5,730 nucleotides of DNA from NCBI GenBank assembly GCA_046153015.1, contig JBJXGF010000036.1:1-5730 (forward strand), written 5' to 3'. The notes below the pieces were generated by a model. The model ran no database searches and had not been told where the DNA came from. It worked only from the letters and a program-made list of their open reading frames with translations. Positions 1 through 5,730 of this stretch are shown piece after piece. Numbering within the stretch: position 1 is the first letter of the stretch; each line of letters starts with the position of its first letter. The DNA comes from JBJXGF01 sp046153015. GTDB taxonomy: Bacteria; Actinomycetota; Acidimicrobiia; Acidimicrobiales; CAIXPF01. Made by a program: the position numbers and the translations under genes.

Positions 1-190
1 GGCCACGACCGCAATCCTGGCCGCCGCCGCCCGAGGCGGGCAGTGCCGGAAGGCCCCGCCAGCGCCGCCGCTCGACCCGGCCCGCCCCGCGGGTCGGTAG
101 GTTTGAGCGCCCGTAGGTTCGGGAACGTCGGCCGATCGCGCCGGCGCCGGCATCGGGCCCACGAGCCCCATCCCGAGAGGAGCGGACGGC
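1..190. other. GC-rich leader; possible 3' end of an upstream gene
   Basis: No complete gene is visible here. On the plus strand, frame 2 is open from the window edge to a TAG at 98-100, and its third positions are mostly G or C, so it could be the last 32 codons of a gene that starts outside the window. The peptide (beginning ATTAILAAAARGG, then Pro/Ala-rich) is not recognised. A second open frame, from 43 to 237, overlaps the start of the next gene and reads as Arg/Pro-rich low-complexity sequence, so I treat it as a shadow. The heptamer GTAGGTT occurs twice (97-103 and 113-119). No convincing promoter could be fixed. Confidence 0.25.
178..182 (+). promoter_or_regulatory. Ribosome-binding site of the VOC gene
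   Basis: AGGAG lies 8 nt before the ATG at 191. This is a near-ideal Shine-Dalgarno site and fixes that start codon. Confidence 0.8.
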
Positions 191-676
191 ATGAGCCAAC
201 CAGCGAAGACCACGGTGTGCCTGTGGTACGACCGTGACGCCGAGGACGCGGCGAGGTTCTACGCCGAGACCTTCCCCGACACCTCCGTCGGCGCCGTGCA
301 CCGAGCGCCCGGGGACTCCCCCTCGGGCACGGAGGGCGACGTCCTCGTCGTCGAGTTCAACGTGATGGGCATCCCCTGCATCGGCCTGAACGGCGGGCCA
401 GCGTTCACCCACGACGAGGCCTTCTCGTTCCAGGTCGCCACCTACGACCAGGCCGAGACCGACCGGTACTGGAACGCGATCATCGACAACGGCGGCGAGG
501 CGAGCGCCTGCGGCTGGTGCAAGGACAAATGGGGCGTGTCCTGGCAGATCACCCCGGTGGCGCTCACCCAGGCGATCGCCGACCCCGATCGCGCCGCCGC
601 CAAACGGGCCTTCGAGGCGATGATGACGATGACCAAGATCGACATCGCCGCCATCGAGGCCGCCCGCCTGGGCTGA
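191..676 (+). CDS. PhnB-like VOC family protein
   Basis: This 161-residue cytoplasmic protein belongs to the VOC (glyoxalase/bleomycin-resistance fold) superfamily, in the PhnB-like group often labelled '3-demethylubiquinone-9 3-methyltransferase domain'. That label is historical: members lack a methyltransferase fold and most have no known substrate. Family signatures run in order: LWYDRDAEDAARFY near residues 11-24, EFNVMGIPCIGLNGGP at 55-70, FSFQV at 78-82, the AETDRYW segment at 88-94, then CGWCKDKWGVSWQI at 107-120. The C-terminal DPDRAAAKRAFEAMM...KIDIA stretch at 131-153 is also typical. The length is usual for the family and the gene looks intact. The ATG start is supported by an AGGAG 8 nt upstream. 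It is probably monocistronic, since the next gene converges on it from the opposite strand. The family is clear; the substrate cannot be read from the sequence. Confidence 0.93.
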   Translation: MSQPAKTTVCLWYDRDAEDAARFYAETFPDTSVGAVHRAPGDSPSGTEGDVLVVEFNVMGIPCIGLNGGPAFTHDEAFSFQVATYDQAETDRYWNAIIDNGGEASACGWCKDKWGVSWQITPVALTQAIADPDRAAAKRAFEAMMTMTKIDIAAIEAARLG

Positions 677-682
677 ACAGCC

Positions 683-695
683 ACCGGACGCCGGT
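683..695. terminator. Short hairpin between convergent genes (weak)
   Basis: ACCGG (683-687) and CCGGT (691-695) can pair across a 3-nt loop in the narrow gap between the two convergent stop codons. The symmetry would let it act on both strands. The stem is only 5 bp and no T-run follows, so its role as a terminator is speculative. Confidence 0.22.
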
Positions 696-3070
696 CAGAA
701 CGCGTCGTCCGGTCTGCTGGGTGCGGTGGCGGGCAGCTGGGCGGGGGTGGTGAAGCCGAGTTGGCGGTAGGTGGCCAGCCTCTTGCGGGCCATGGCGACG
801 AGGACGGCGACGTGCGGGTCGTGGTAATCGTGCACGGCGATATCGGTCTTGGCGGGGTCGGCTCGTAGGAGCCGGCCGACGTATTGGATGACGCGGCCTT
901 TGAACGACACGGGGAAGGCGAGCACGAGGGTGTCAAGGCCGGGCAGGTCGAAGCCCTCGCCCAAATAGCTGCCCGTCGCCAGGGCGATGACGCCGTCGCC
1001 GCGTCGGGCCCGTTCGGTGAGCTCGGCGATGACGGCGCGGCTCTGTGTGCGGGTTCGGCCGCCGACGAGCAGGAGCGGGTCGATGCCCTCGGCGCTGAGC
1101 AGCGCGCCGAGGGCGTCGAGGTGGTCCTTGCGTTGGGAGAGCACGAGAACGTTGCGCCCGCCGCGGACCAAGGACGCGAGGTTGTCGACGACGAGGCGGT
1201 TGCGGGTCTCGTCGTGGGCGAGGGCGCGGAAGACGTCTTGGATGTGCGGCGTGTCCGCTTCGAGGGTGAGCTCGGTGGTGTGCACGTGAAGCTGGCGGGG
1301 CAGCTCGGCGCTGGGGGTGTCCGCGGCGGGGATCTCGTGGCGGATCGGGCCGCAGTAGAACGCGATCAGCGGGTCGAGCCGGTCGGCGCGGAACGGGGTG
1401 GCGGTCAGCCCGACCCATCGGCGAGTGGTCGCCGCAGCGAGGATCGGTTCGTAGCTGGCGGCGGGGGCGTGATGGCATTCATCGACGACGACCAGGCCGT
1501 AGCGGCCGAACAGCTCGCCGGCTCGTTCGGGGTAGCGGGCGAGGGATTGCAGCAGGGCGATGTCGACGATGCCGCTGGTGCGGCTGCGGCCGCCGCCGCG
1601 CTGGCCGATCTGGCGTGGCTCGAGGCCCAAGAACTCGCCGAGGCGTTCACGCCACTGCTCCGCCAGCGGACGGCGATCCACCAACACCAGCGTCGGGCGC
1701 TGGTGGGCGGCGATCAGGGCGCAGCCGATCACGGTCTTGCCGGTGCCGGGCGGCGCGATCAACATGCCGTGGTCGTGGCCGACCAGCGCGTCCACGGCAG
1801 TCTGCTGGTCCGCTCGCAGCTGGCCGCGGAACCGGAACCCGACCGGCTCAGCGGCGGTGCGGCGGTCCGAGACCTCGAGCGCGGCGCCCGCGGCCTCGAC
1901 GATGCTGCGGGCCTCGTCGAGCAGACCGCGCGGCAGCTCGAGCCGGTCGAGCGACTCGCGGTAGCAGCGGATCACCCGCGGCGTGTCCCACGTGGAGAAC
2001 CGCATCCGCTGCTTCTCGAAGAACGCCGGATTCGGCAACGACGCCGCGTGCTTCAGCTCGGCCACCAACCATGCCGGCAGCCCGATCCGATCGAAGGAGA
2101 CGCCGGCGCCGAGCTCGGCGCGCACCACCGACGGGACCGGCGCTCGAACAGCCGGCGGGCGGTGCGAGGCGACGCGCTCGAACGGATCGAGCTCGCCGGC
2201 GAGCCTCTCCACCGTCGATCGATCGACCGGCTCGAGCGCCCCGAGCACCGCCCACTGGTCGTCGTAGGGTTCGAGGGTGGTCGGATCGAGGAACACCGTC
2301 GTCCCCCGGCGCCGACACTCGCCGTGCAGGGGCAGGGCGATGAGGTTGCCGAACCCCTGGCGCGGCAGGTTGTCCTGCGAGGGGAACAGCCGGTCGTACG
2401 ACGCCAGATCCAGCTCGACGCGCTCATCCATCGCGCGGCGCAGCAGCCCCGCTCCCAACCGTCGAGCCGAAGCCGCAGGAACCGGCTCGGAGAAGAACAA
2501 CCACACGTGCGCACCCCCACCGGACCGCGAACGCTCCAAGAGCGGCGCCAGACCAACCGAGACGGCTGCGTCGTGGAACGCCCGGGCGTCCAACGCCCAC
2601 GACGCGCCGTCGAAATCGCACGCCAGCAACGTGCACACGTCGCCTTGGCGCAACGGGTACACGCCGACGTGATCGCGGCCCTCGAGATGCGCCCGCAGCA
2701 CCGCGTCGGTCAGCGTGCGCAGCGGGCCGTCTCGCCCGCCCGTGCGGGCCGGCATCCAACCGGCCTTCCCCGTCGAGCGGTTCTCCCACCGCAGCGCGAA
2801 CACGTCGGTCCGAGCGGCGAACAGTCGTCCGAACAGCGCCAGCTTCTCCTCCGGCGCCGACACCCGAGACGCCCCCGCGCCGGCGGACACCACGGCCCGC
2901 GGCAGCGCGTCGGGCGCGAACAGCCGGCCGTCTCCCGGGGCGTCGGGAACCGGCCGATCCAAACCCAGCAGCGCCCGCAGGCGGCCGATCTCCGCCCGCG
3001 CCGCCCGCAGCTCACGCCGGCAAGCCTCGAGCTCCTCCCGCGCACGCACCAGCTCGGGCTCAACCGTCAT
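695..3070 (-). CDS. TOTE-type AEP primase / SF2 helicase fusion protein
   Basis: This 791-residue protein joins a primase domain to a DNA helicase. Residues 1-36 are charged and heptad-like, probably a coiled coil. An archaeo-eukaryotic primase (AEP) domain spans about 72-290. It carries the ALRWENRSTGKAGW block (92-105), the metal-binding DFD (152-154), SRSGGGAHVW with His188 (181-190), and YDRLFPSQD...GFGNLIALPL (225-248). A family-specific linker follows (about 330-380: NPAFFEKQRMRFSTW, then LPRG). The helicase core runs from about 412 to 770: Walker A APPGTGKT (439-446), DECHH (530-534), TATP (556-559), ATGSYLGEGFDLP (698-710) and QYVGRLLR (729-736). This is the architecture annotated as the TOTE conflict system primase-helicase, a predicted anti-invader function. 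The Cys-rich knuckle I recall in many relatives, expected near 107-116, is absent. The frame stays open to 3361, but MTVEPEL at 3070 is chosen because GGGGGA precedes it and the extension overlaps the RHH gene. A restriction-type helicase label would fit only the second half. Confidence 0.9.
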   Translation of the reverse strand: MTVEPELVRAREELEACRRELRAARAEIGRLRALLGLDRPVPDAPGDGRLFAPDALPRAVVSAGAGASRVSAPEEKLALFGRLFAARTDVFALRWENRSTGKAGWMPARTGGRDGPLRTLTDAVLRAHLEGRDHVGVYPLRQGDVCTLLACDFDGASWALDARAFHDAAVSVGLAPLLERSRSGGGAHVWLFFSEPVPAASARRLGAGLLRRAMDERVELDLASYDRLFPSQDNLPRQGFGNLIALPLHGECRRRGTTVFLDPTTLEPYDDQWAVLGALEPVDRSTVERLAGELDPFERVASHRPPAVRAPVPSVVRAELGAGVSFDRIGLPAWLVAELKHAASLPNPAFFEKQRMRFSTWDTPRVIRCYRESLDRLELPRGLLDEARSIVEAAGAALEVSDRRTAAEPVGFRFRGQLRADQQTAVDALVGHDHGMLIAPPGTGKTVIGCALIAAHQRPTLVLVDRRPLAEQWRERLGEFLGLEPRQIGQRGGGRSRTSGIVDIALLQSLARYPERAGELFGRYGLVVVDECHHAPAASYEPILAAATTRRWVGLTATPFRADRLDPLIAFYCGPIRHEIPAADTPSAELPRQLHVHTTELTLEADTPHIQDVFRALAHDETRNRLVVDNLASLVRGGRNVLVLSQRKDHLDALGALLSAEGIDPLLLVGGRTRTQSRAVIAELTERARRGDGVIALATGSYLGEGFDLPGLDTLVLAFPVSFKGRVIQYVGRLLRADPAKTDIAVHDYHDPHVAVLVAMARKRLATYRQLGFTTPAQLPATAPSRPDDAF

Positions 3071-3077
3071 CGATCGT

Positions 3078-3083
3078 TCCCCC
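3078..3083 (-). promoter_or_regulatory. Ribosome-binding site of the primase-helicase gene
   Basis: On the minus strand GGGGGA sits 7 nt before the ATG at 3070. It decides the start, because the same frame stays open for another 97 codons upstream. It lies within the 25-nt gap after the RHH gene, as expected for an internal gene of an operon. Confidence 0.6.
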
Positions 3084-3095
3084 GAGTGCTGACCC

Positions 3096-3377
3096 TCAGC
3101 CCGCGACGAGATGACGGCGCAGGGCCGCACGGATGACCTCGGACACGGCAATACCGTCGGCTTGCGCCCGACGCACGAGCAATTCCTTGAGCTCGGGGTC
3201 GAGGCGAACCGATTCGACCGTCGAAGGCTCTTCACCGAGCCGCGGCCGTCCCCGCCGGGCGATGATCTCCTCGACATCGAACCCGGACGCGTCCTCGTCC
3301 TCGTCTGCCAGTTCCTCGAGGACGGCGTCGGTGATCGGAGCACCAGACTCCCGATGGCCATCGATCCGTTCGTTCAT
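3096..3377 (-). CDS. Ribbon-helix-helix antitoxin-like DNA-binding protein
   Basis: This small (93-residue) protein has the layout of a type II toxin-antitoxin antitoxin with the DNA-binding domain at its C-terminus. Residues 1-40 are acidic and probably disordered (EELADEDEDASGFD), the usual place for a toxin-binding arm. RRGRPRLG at 41-48 contains an AT-hook-like GRP core. The ribbon-helix-helix follows: strand VESVRLD (54-60), helix PELKELLVRRAQADG (61-75), turn, then helix VSEVIRAALRRHL (78-90). Such proteins dimerise through the strand, bind palindromes and repress their own operon. The ATG is preceded by GGAG at a 6-nt spacing. The gene lies 11 nt after a toxin-like remnant and 25 nt before the primase-helicase, so all three probably share one transcript. 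No intact toxin is visible in the window. It may be an orphan antitoxin, or a dedicated regulator of the primase-helicase. The fold is well supported; the role is inferred. Confidence 0.85.
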   Translation of the reverse strand: MNERIDGHRESGAPITDAVLEELADEDEDASGFDVEEIIARRGRPRLGEEPSTVESVRLDPELKELLVRRAQADGIAVSEVIRAALRRHLVAG

Positions 3378-3383
3378 GAAGAT

Positions 3384-3387
3384 CTCC
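3384..3387 (-). promoter_or_regulatory. Ribosome-binding site of the RHH gene
   Basis: GGAG on the minus strand lies 6 nt before the ATG at 3377 and directly follows the TAA of the toxin remnant. That is the tight spacing typical of toxin-antitoxin operons. Confidence 0.7.
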
Positions 3388-3388
3388 G

Positions 3389-3466
3389 TTAGACAGCACG
3401 CAACGGCATCGCATGAATCACCAGCTCGACCCCATCCGCCGATCGACGGACCTCCGCATAGAGTAC
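3389..3466 (-). pseudogene. C-terminal remnant of a toxin-antitoxin toxin
   Basis: Minus-strand codons VLYAEVRR, then SADGVELVIHAMPLRAV, end in TAA 11 nt before the RHH gene. A DG-x-ELVIHAMPLR ending is, from memory, characteristic of small toxins paired with RHH antitoxins in actinobacteria, where the line carries on from a beta-strand like the LYAEV seen here. The usual N-terminal 50-70 residues are missing. Upstream of codon VLY the frame turns into Gly/Arg-rich sequence with no start codon near the homologous part; the first ATG in frame is at 3634 and would yield an unconvincing 81-residue protein. I checked the other two minus frames upstream and found no displaced N-terminus. I therefore read it as a 5'-truncated toxin gene. 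The exact toxin family is not established, and a short functional peptide cannot be excluded. Confidence 0.5.
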
Positions 3467-3477
3467 TGTACTACAAT
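3462..3477. promoter_or_regulatory. AT-rich palindromic operator/promoter candidate
   Basis: AGTAC-T-GTACT (3462-3472) is a perfect 11-bp palindrome and overlaps a second one, TGTA-C-TACA (3467-3475). Both sit in a conspicuous AT-rich island within very GC-rich DNA. TACAAT at 3472-3477 on the plus strand resembles a -10 box for the hydrolase side, and TACTCT on the minus strand one for the RHH operon, but neither has a good -35 at the expected distance. Overlapping palindromes 85-100 nt before an RHH gene are what an autorepressed operator would look like. Function is inferred. Confidence 0.4.
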
Positions 3478-3705
3478 ATCCGAAGGGCCGGCGACCACCC
3501 GACCGCCTCCCACACCAGGCTCCGCAGCCGAGCCCACGGCTTGCCGGGCGACCGCGCAGGCAGGACTGGGTTGCGCCGGAGGCGCCGCTGCCGTGCAGAG
3601 ACGCTGATCGCGGACTTCGAGACAACCCGGCCATAGAACAGCCCGGTGTCCGACCTCGAGGTCCGCCATCTTGCCCTCTGGATCGTGTCGCGATCGAGCG
3701 TCAAC
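3478..3705. other. Intergenic region between divergent transcripts
   Basis: Several short frames are open on both strands, but all read as Arg/Gly/Pro/Ser-rich translations with no recognisable domain and no good start signal, so I accept none as a gene. The stretch separates the toxin remnant and RHH operon from the hydrolase. It may hold debris of the lost toxin N-terminus, but I could not recognise any. Confidence 0.5.
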
Positions 3706-3711
3706 GAGGGG
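3706..3711 (+). promoter_or_regulatory. Ribosome-binding site of the hydrolase gene
   Basis: GAGGGG lies 7 nt before the GTG at 3719. A second site, GGAGG at 3760-3764, lies 5 nt before another in-frame GTG at 3770, so both starts are plausible. Confidence 0.5.
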
Positions 3712-3718
3712 ATGCGTC

Positions 3719-4633
3719 GTGCCGGACCTCGCCCAGTTCCTCCACTACATTGACGCACCGGAGGCCGACGTGACAACGAAGAACATCACCGTTGACGGGG
3801 TGCGGCTCGTCTACGACGACGATGGAACCGGCATGCCGCTGCTGTTCCTGCACGGCGGCAGCGCCTCGGCCGACTACTGGGAGTCGCTCGTACCGATGCT
3901 GCTCGACGATTATCGGTGCCTCCGCCTCGAGTTCGCCGGGCACGGCCGCTCGGATCGCTCACCCGCCGGGGCGTACAGCATCAACGATCAGGCCCGCGCC
4001 GCGATCGCCCTGCTCGAGCAAGAAACGGGCCCGGCGGTGATCGTCGGCCAGTCCGGCGGAGCCGCGACCGCGTTCGCCGCCGCAGCGAAGCGCCCCGAGC
4101 TGGTCAGAGCGATCTACTGCGAGGACGCGTACCCCGGCATCTACACAGCCGCGTGGATCGGATCCAACCCTTTCGTGCGAGGCTTCACCGCGACAGGTGA
4201 GATCTTTCGGTCACTGCCCGAAGGATTCAGCGCCGCCCAACTCGCCGCCGCCACAGGTGCGACGCAACGAGCGCCCGGTCTCACGATGATGGACCTGCTC
4301 GGGCCCGAAGCCGTCGCGTTCATGGCACGAATACGCCTGCACACCGACCCGCTCTACTTCGACACCGTCGTCGACCCAGGCAAGTACTGGACAGAGGACG
4401 ACGTAGCCGCAGTCATCGCCGCGGTCCGTTGCCCCGTACACATTGCTTACGGCGACCTCAACACCGGCTCACTCGTTCCCGAAACGGAGATCGACGCGCT
4501 CGTGTCCGCCGGCATGAACGTCACCCGCCAACACTTTCCCGGCGCAAGCCACGTCATCACGCCCTTCAACACCCGCGCCGTGCACGAGGACCTCCGCCGT
4601 TTCCTAGCCCAGCTCAACCCCGCCGCAAACTGA
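3719..4633 (+). CDS. Alpha/beta hydrolase fold protein
   Basis: This 304-residue protein is a cytoplasmic alpha/beta hydrolase without a signal peptide. Visible features are the strand and oxyanion loop PLLFLHGGS (40-48), the DYWESLVPML segment after it, and the FAGHGRSDR turn (72-80). The nucleophile elbow is VGQSGG with Ser112. A variable cap region spans about 138-225, then come HIAYGD with likely acid Asp247 and GASHV with His278. All three catalytic positions are present, so the enzyme should be active, probably on an ester, lactone or similar bond; the substrate cannot be inferred. The GTG at 3719 is chosen because G/C-ending codons become consistent from there and GAGGGG precedes it. 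A TTG at 3671 adds 16 codons with poor codon bias. A GTG at 3770, behind GGAGG, would give 287 residues starting MTTKNITVDG, close to many relatives. It is transcribed away from the RHH operon, and nothing suggests a shared function. Confidence 0.88.
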   Translation: MPDLAQFLHYIDAPEADVTTKNITVDGVRLVYDDDGTGMPLLFLHGGSASADYWESLVPMLLDDYRCLRLEFAGHGRSDRSPAGAYSINDQARAAIALLEQETGPAVIVGQSGGAATAFAAAAKRPELVRAIYCEDAYPGIYTAAWIGSNPFVRGFTATGEIFRSLPEGFSAAQLAAATGATQRAPGLTMMDLLGPEAVAFMARIRLHTDPLYFDTVVDPGKYWTEDDVAAVIAAVRCPVHIAYGDLNTGSLVPETEIDALVSAGMNVTRQHFPGASHVITPFNTRAVHEDLRRFLAQLNPAAN

Positions 4634-4650
4634 GCTCAGCCTCCCGACGT

Positions 4651-4676
4651 CCTTCACTTACGGCTTGCCGTGAAGG
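4651..4676 (+). terminator. Hairpin after the hydrolase gene
   Basis: CCTTCAC (4651-4657) pairs with GTGAAGG (4670-4676), and GGC/GCC inside the loop can add to the stem. It starts 17 nt after the hydrolase stop. There is no T-run behind it, which is common in high-GC actinobacteria. It is probably a terminator or 3'-end stabiliser, but could instead belong to the left end of the decayed transposon. Confidence 0.4.
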
Positions 4677-4677
4677 T

Positions 4678-4708
4678 GCCGGACATACGCCGGACCGGGT
4701 CAGTCCGG
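4678..4708. repeat. Direct and inverted GCCGGAC repeats before the transposase remnant
   Basis: GCCGGAC occurs at 4678-4684 and again at 4689-4695, and GTCCGG (4703-4708) is the inverted copy of the second. The second and third can form a 6-bp stem with a 7-nt loop. They lie 28 nt before the transposase start codon, where the left end or promoter of an insertion sequence would be. No matching right end is visible in the window, so assignment as a terminal repeat is not supported. Confidence 0.3.
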
Positions 4709-4735
4709 TGATCGGGCCGGGTAGGGTCCGTCGCC

Positions 4736-5730
4736 GTGTTCCGGTCGCTGCGGTTCGTCGTCCGGCTCGTGGTGGCCAGGCTCGCCCTTCTGCTGGCAAG
4801 CGGCGACCCGCGGGATGCCGAGATCCTGGTCTCCGCCACCAAATCCTCGTCCTCCAGCGACAGCTGGGTCGCCCTGCGTTCACCGACCGTGGACGGCGTC
4901 GTGCTCGGCGTGCTGCTGCTCGACCGTGCCCGACTCGGCGAGGTGTTCCTTGTCGTCAAGCCCGAGACCGTGCTGGCTGGCGCCGCCACCTGGTCACCCG
5001 CCACTGGACCAAACTGGTCCGCCGGCACGGTCGAGCCTCCATCGCCCGCGACATCCGCCGGCTCGTCCTCCCCCTCGACCAGGAGAACCCGACCTGGAGC
5101 GACGGGCGCATCCACGGCGAACTCGGCCACAAGGTCACGGCGGCGCGGTGTGGAAGATCCAGCGCGACGCCCGCCGCTAACACGCCCCCCAGATCCGGGC
5201 CCGGTCGGAGTTCATCCGCTCTCAAGCCCACGCGATCATCGCCACTGACCTTCTTCACCGTCGACACCGCCCTGTTCCGACGGTTCTATCTTCTCTTCCT
5301 CCTCGAGGCCGGCCTCGCAAGGTCCACCTCGTCGGGATCACCACCCACCCCGACGGGCCCTGGACCACCCAAAACAGGCGCCCAACCTACTCAGGAGGCT
5401 CGACAGGCGGTTTCGCTTCGTCATCCACGACGGCACCGCCCAATACACCGCCACCTCCGGTCACATGTCCACCGCCGTCGCCGCCGAGGCGACCTCCACC
5501 CCCCGGCGTGCCCCAAGCGAACGCGTCCGCCGAGAGATGGCGATCGTGGGTGAACAACGGTCGGTGGCCCGAAGCGCTCCCGCGTCAAGTCGCTCACGTT
5601 TGCAGAGCTGTGACCTGCATCTTTGGCTGGAACGAGCGGCTCACGATCGTCCTTAGACCGCGCTCTGCGCTCTCGAGGATGCGCTCAGCGCCACCCGTCG
5701 ACCCGGCAGCCTCAGCCGTTCAGTATCGAT
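4736..5730 (+). pseudogene. Decayed transposase with rve-type integrase core
   Basis: Read across three frames, this is a transposase of the 'integrase core domain' (DDE, rve) type, normally about 330-360 residues. It starts at GTG 4736 with MFRSLRFVVRL...DAEILV, then LRHQILVLQRQLGRPAFT, LGEVFLVVKPETVL, WRRHLVTRHWTK, then NPTWSDGRIHGELGHKV, VWKIQRDA, SEFIRSQAHAIIATD, FFTVDTALFRRFYLLFLLE, KVHLVGITTHPDGPWTT, NLLRRLDRRFRFVIHDGTAQY and GVPQANASAERW. The frame changes near 4830, 4886, 4976, 5145, 5172, 5200, 5250, 5314, 5372 and 5502; most look like single-base indels, for example an extra C at 5250. A TAA at 5178 also interrupts it. The acidic triad survives in pieces (ATD, IHD, AERW). The tail after 5541 is uncertain: FGWNERLTIVL at about 5622-5654 resembles the family's C-terminal region. 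Neighbouring genes are intact, so this is genuine decay. The IS3 or IS481 group is possible; the exact family is not determined. Confidence 0.82.

Noticed and set aside
43..237. A 64-codon plus-strand frame before the VOC gene
   Set aside because: It overlaps the VOC start, is Arg/Pro/His-rich and has no ribosome-binding site.
884..3136. A 750-codon open frame on the plus strand, opposite the primase-helicase gene
   Set aside because: It is the antisense shadow expected in very GC-rich coding DNA. Its translation is Arg/Ala/Glu-rich with no domain, while the opposite strand encodes an unmistakable protein with all its motifs.
3071..3361. A 97-codon N-terminal extension of the primase-helicase frame
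   Set aside because: It overlaps nearly all of the RHH gene in another frame, reads as Ser/Arg-rich sequence, and a Shine-Dalgarno site supports the ATG at 3070.
3418..3776. Minus-strand frames of 81-101 codons upstream of the RHH gene as possible intact toxins
   Set aside because: Only the last 25 codons of one of them resemble a toxin. The remainder is low-complexity Arg/Gly/Ser/Pro sequence without a matching N-terminal domain.
4630..4639. Perfect 10-bp palindrome CTGAGCTCAG over the hydrolase stop codon
   Set aside because: It has no loop and no partner repeat, so it is unlikely to form a hairpin. It is probably chance, and nothing else at the site supports an attachment or binding function.
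4429..5553. A 374-codon plus-strand frame
   Set aside because: Its first third is an out-of-frame reading of the hydrolase end. The rest contains only alternating pieces of the transposase, so it is not one gene.
1..5730. CRISPR array, tRNA, rRNA, riboswitch or reverse transcriptase with repeat RNA
   Set aside because: No spaced direct repeats, cloverleaf, rRNA-like stretch or reverse-transcriptase motif was found on either strand.

Overview
The window comes from a high-GC bacterium. Codon third positions are almost all G or C and GTG starts are common, which points to an actinobacterium; the sequence does not allow a finer placement. Four intact genes are supported, plus a toxin-gene remnant and a badly decayed transposase. 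No rRNA, tRNA, CRISPR array or replication origin was seen.

Layout. Positions 1-190 are a GC-rich leader, possibly holding the last codons of an upstream gene, and end in a good ribosome-binding site. A PhnB-like VOC-fold protein follows at 191-676 on the plus strand. It converges, with an 18-nt gap, on a large minus-strand gene at 695-3070. That gene encodes a 791-residue fusion of an archaeo-eukaryotic primase (AEP) domain and a superfamily 2 helicase, the architecture annotated as the core of 'TOTE conflict systems', a predicted anti-invader system. Its likely first operon partner, 25 nt upstream, is a 93-residue ribbon-helix-helix (RHH) antitoxin-like regulator at 3096-3377. Just before that gene lies a 25-codon fragment resembling the C-terminus of a toxin-antitoxin toxin (3389-3466). 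At its broken edge is an AT-rich palindromic site (3462-3477), a candidate operator or promoter. A divergent alpha/beta hydrolase occupies 3719-4633 on the plus strand and is followed by hairpin sequences. From 4736 to the window end is a transposase with an rve-type integrase core, split by about ten frame changes.

How it fits together. The centre looks like a small accessory, defence-type locus: an RHH regulator that has probably lost its toxin, read together with a primase-helicase and next to a dead transposon. The most interesting inference is that the orphan antitoxin now serves as the transcriptional regulator of the primase-helicase. The VOC protein and the hydrolase show no evident functional link to that locus.
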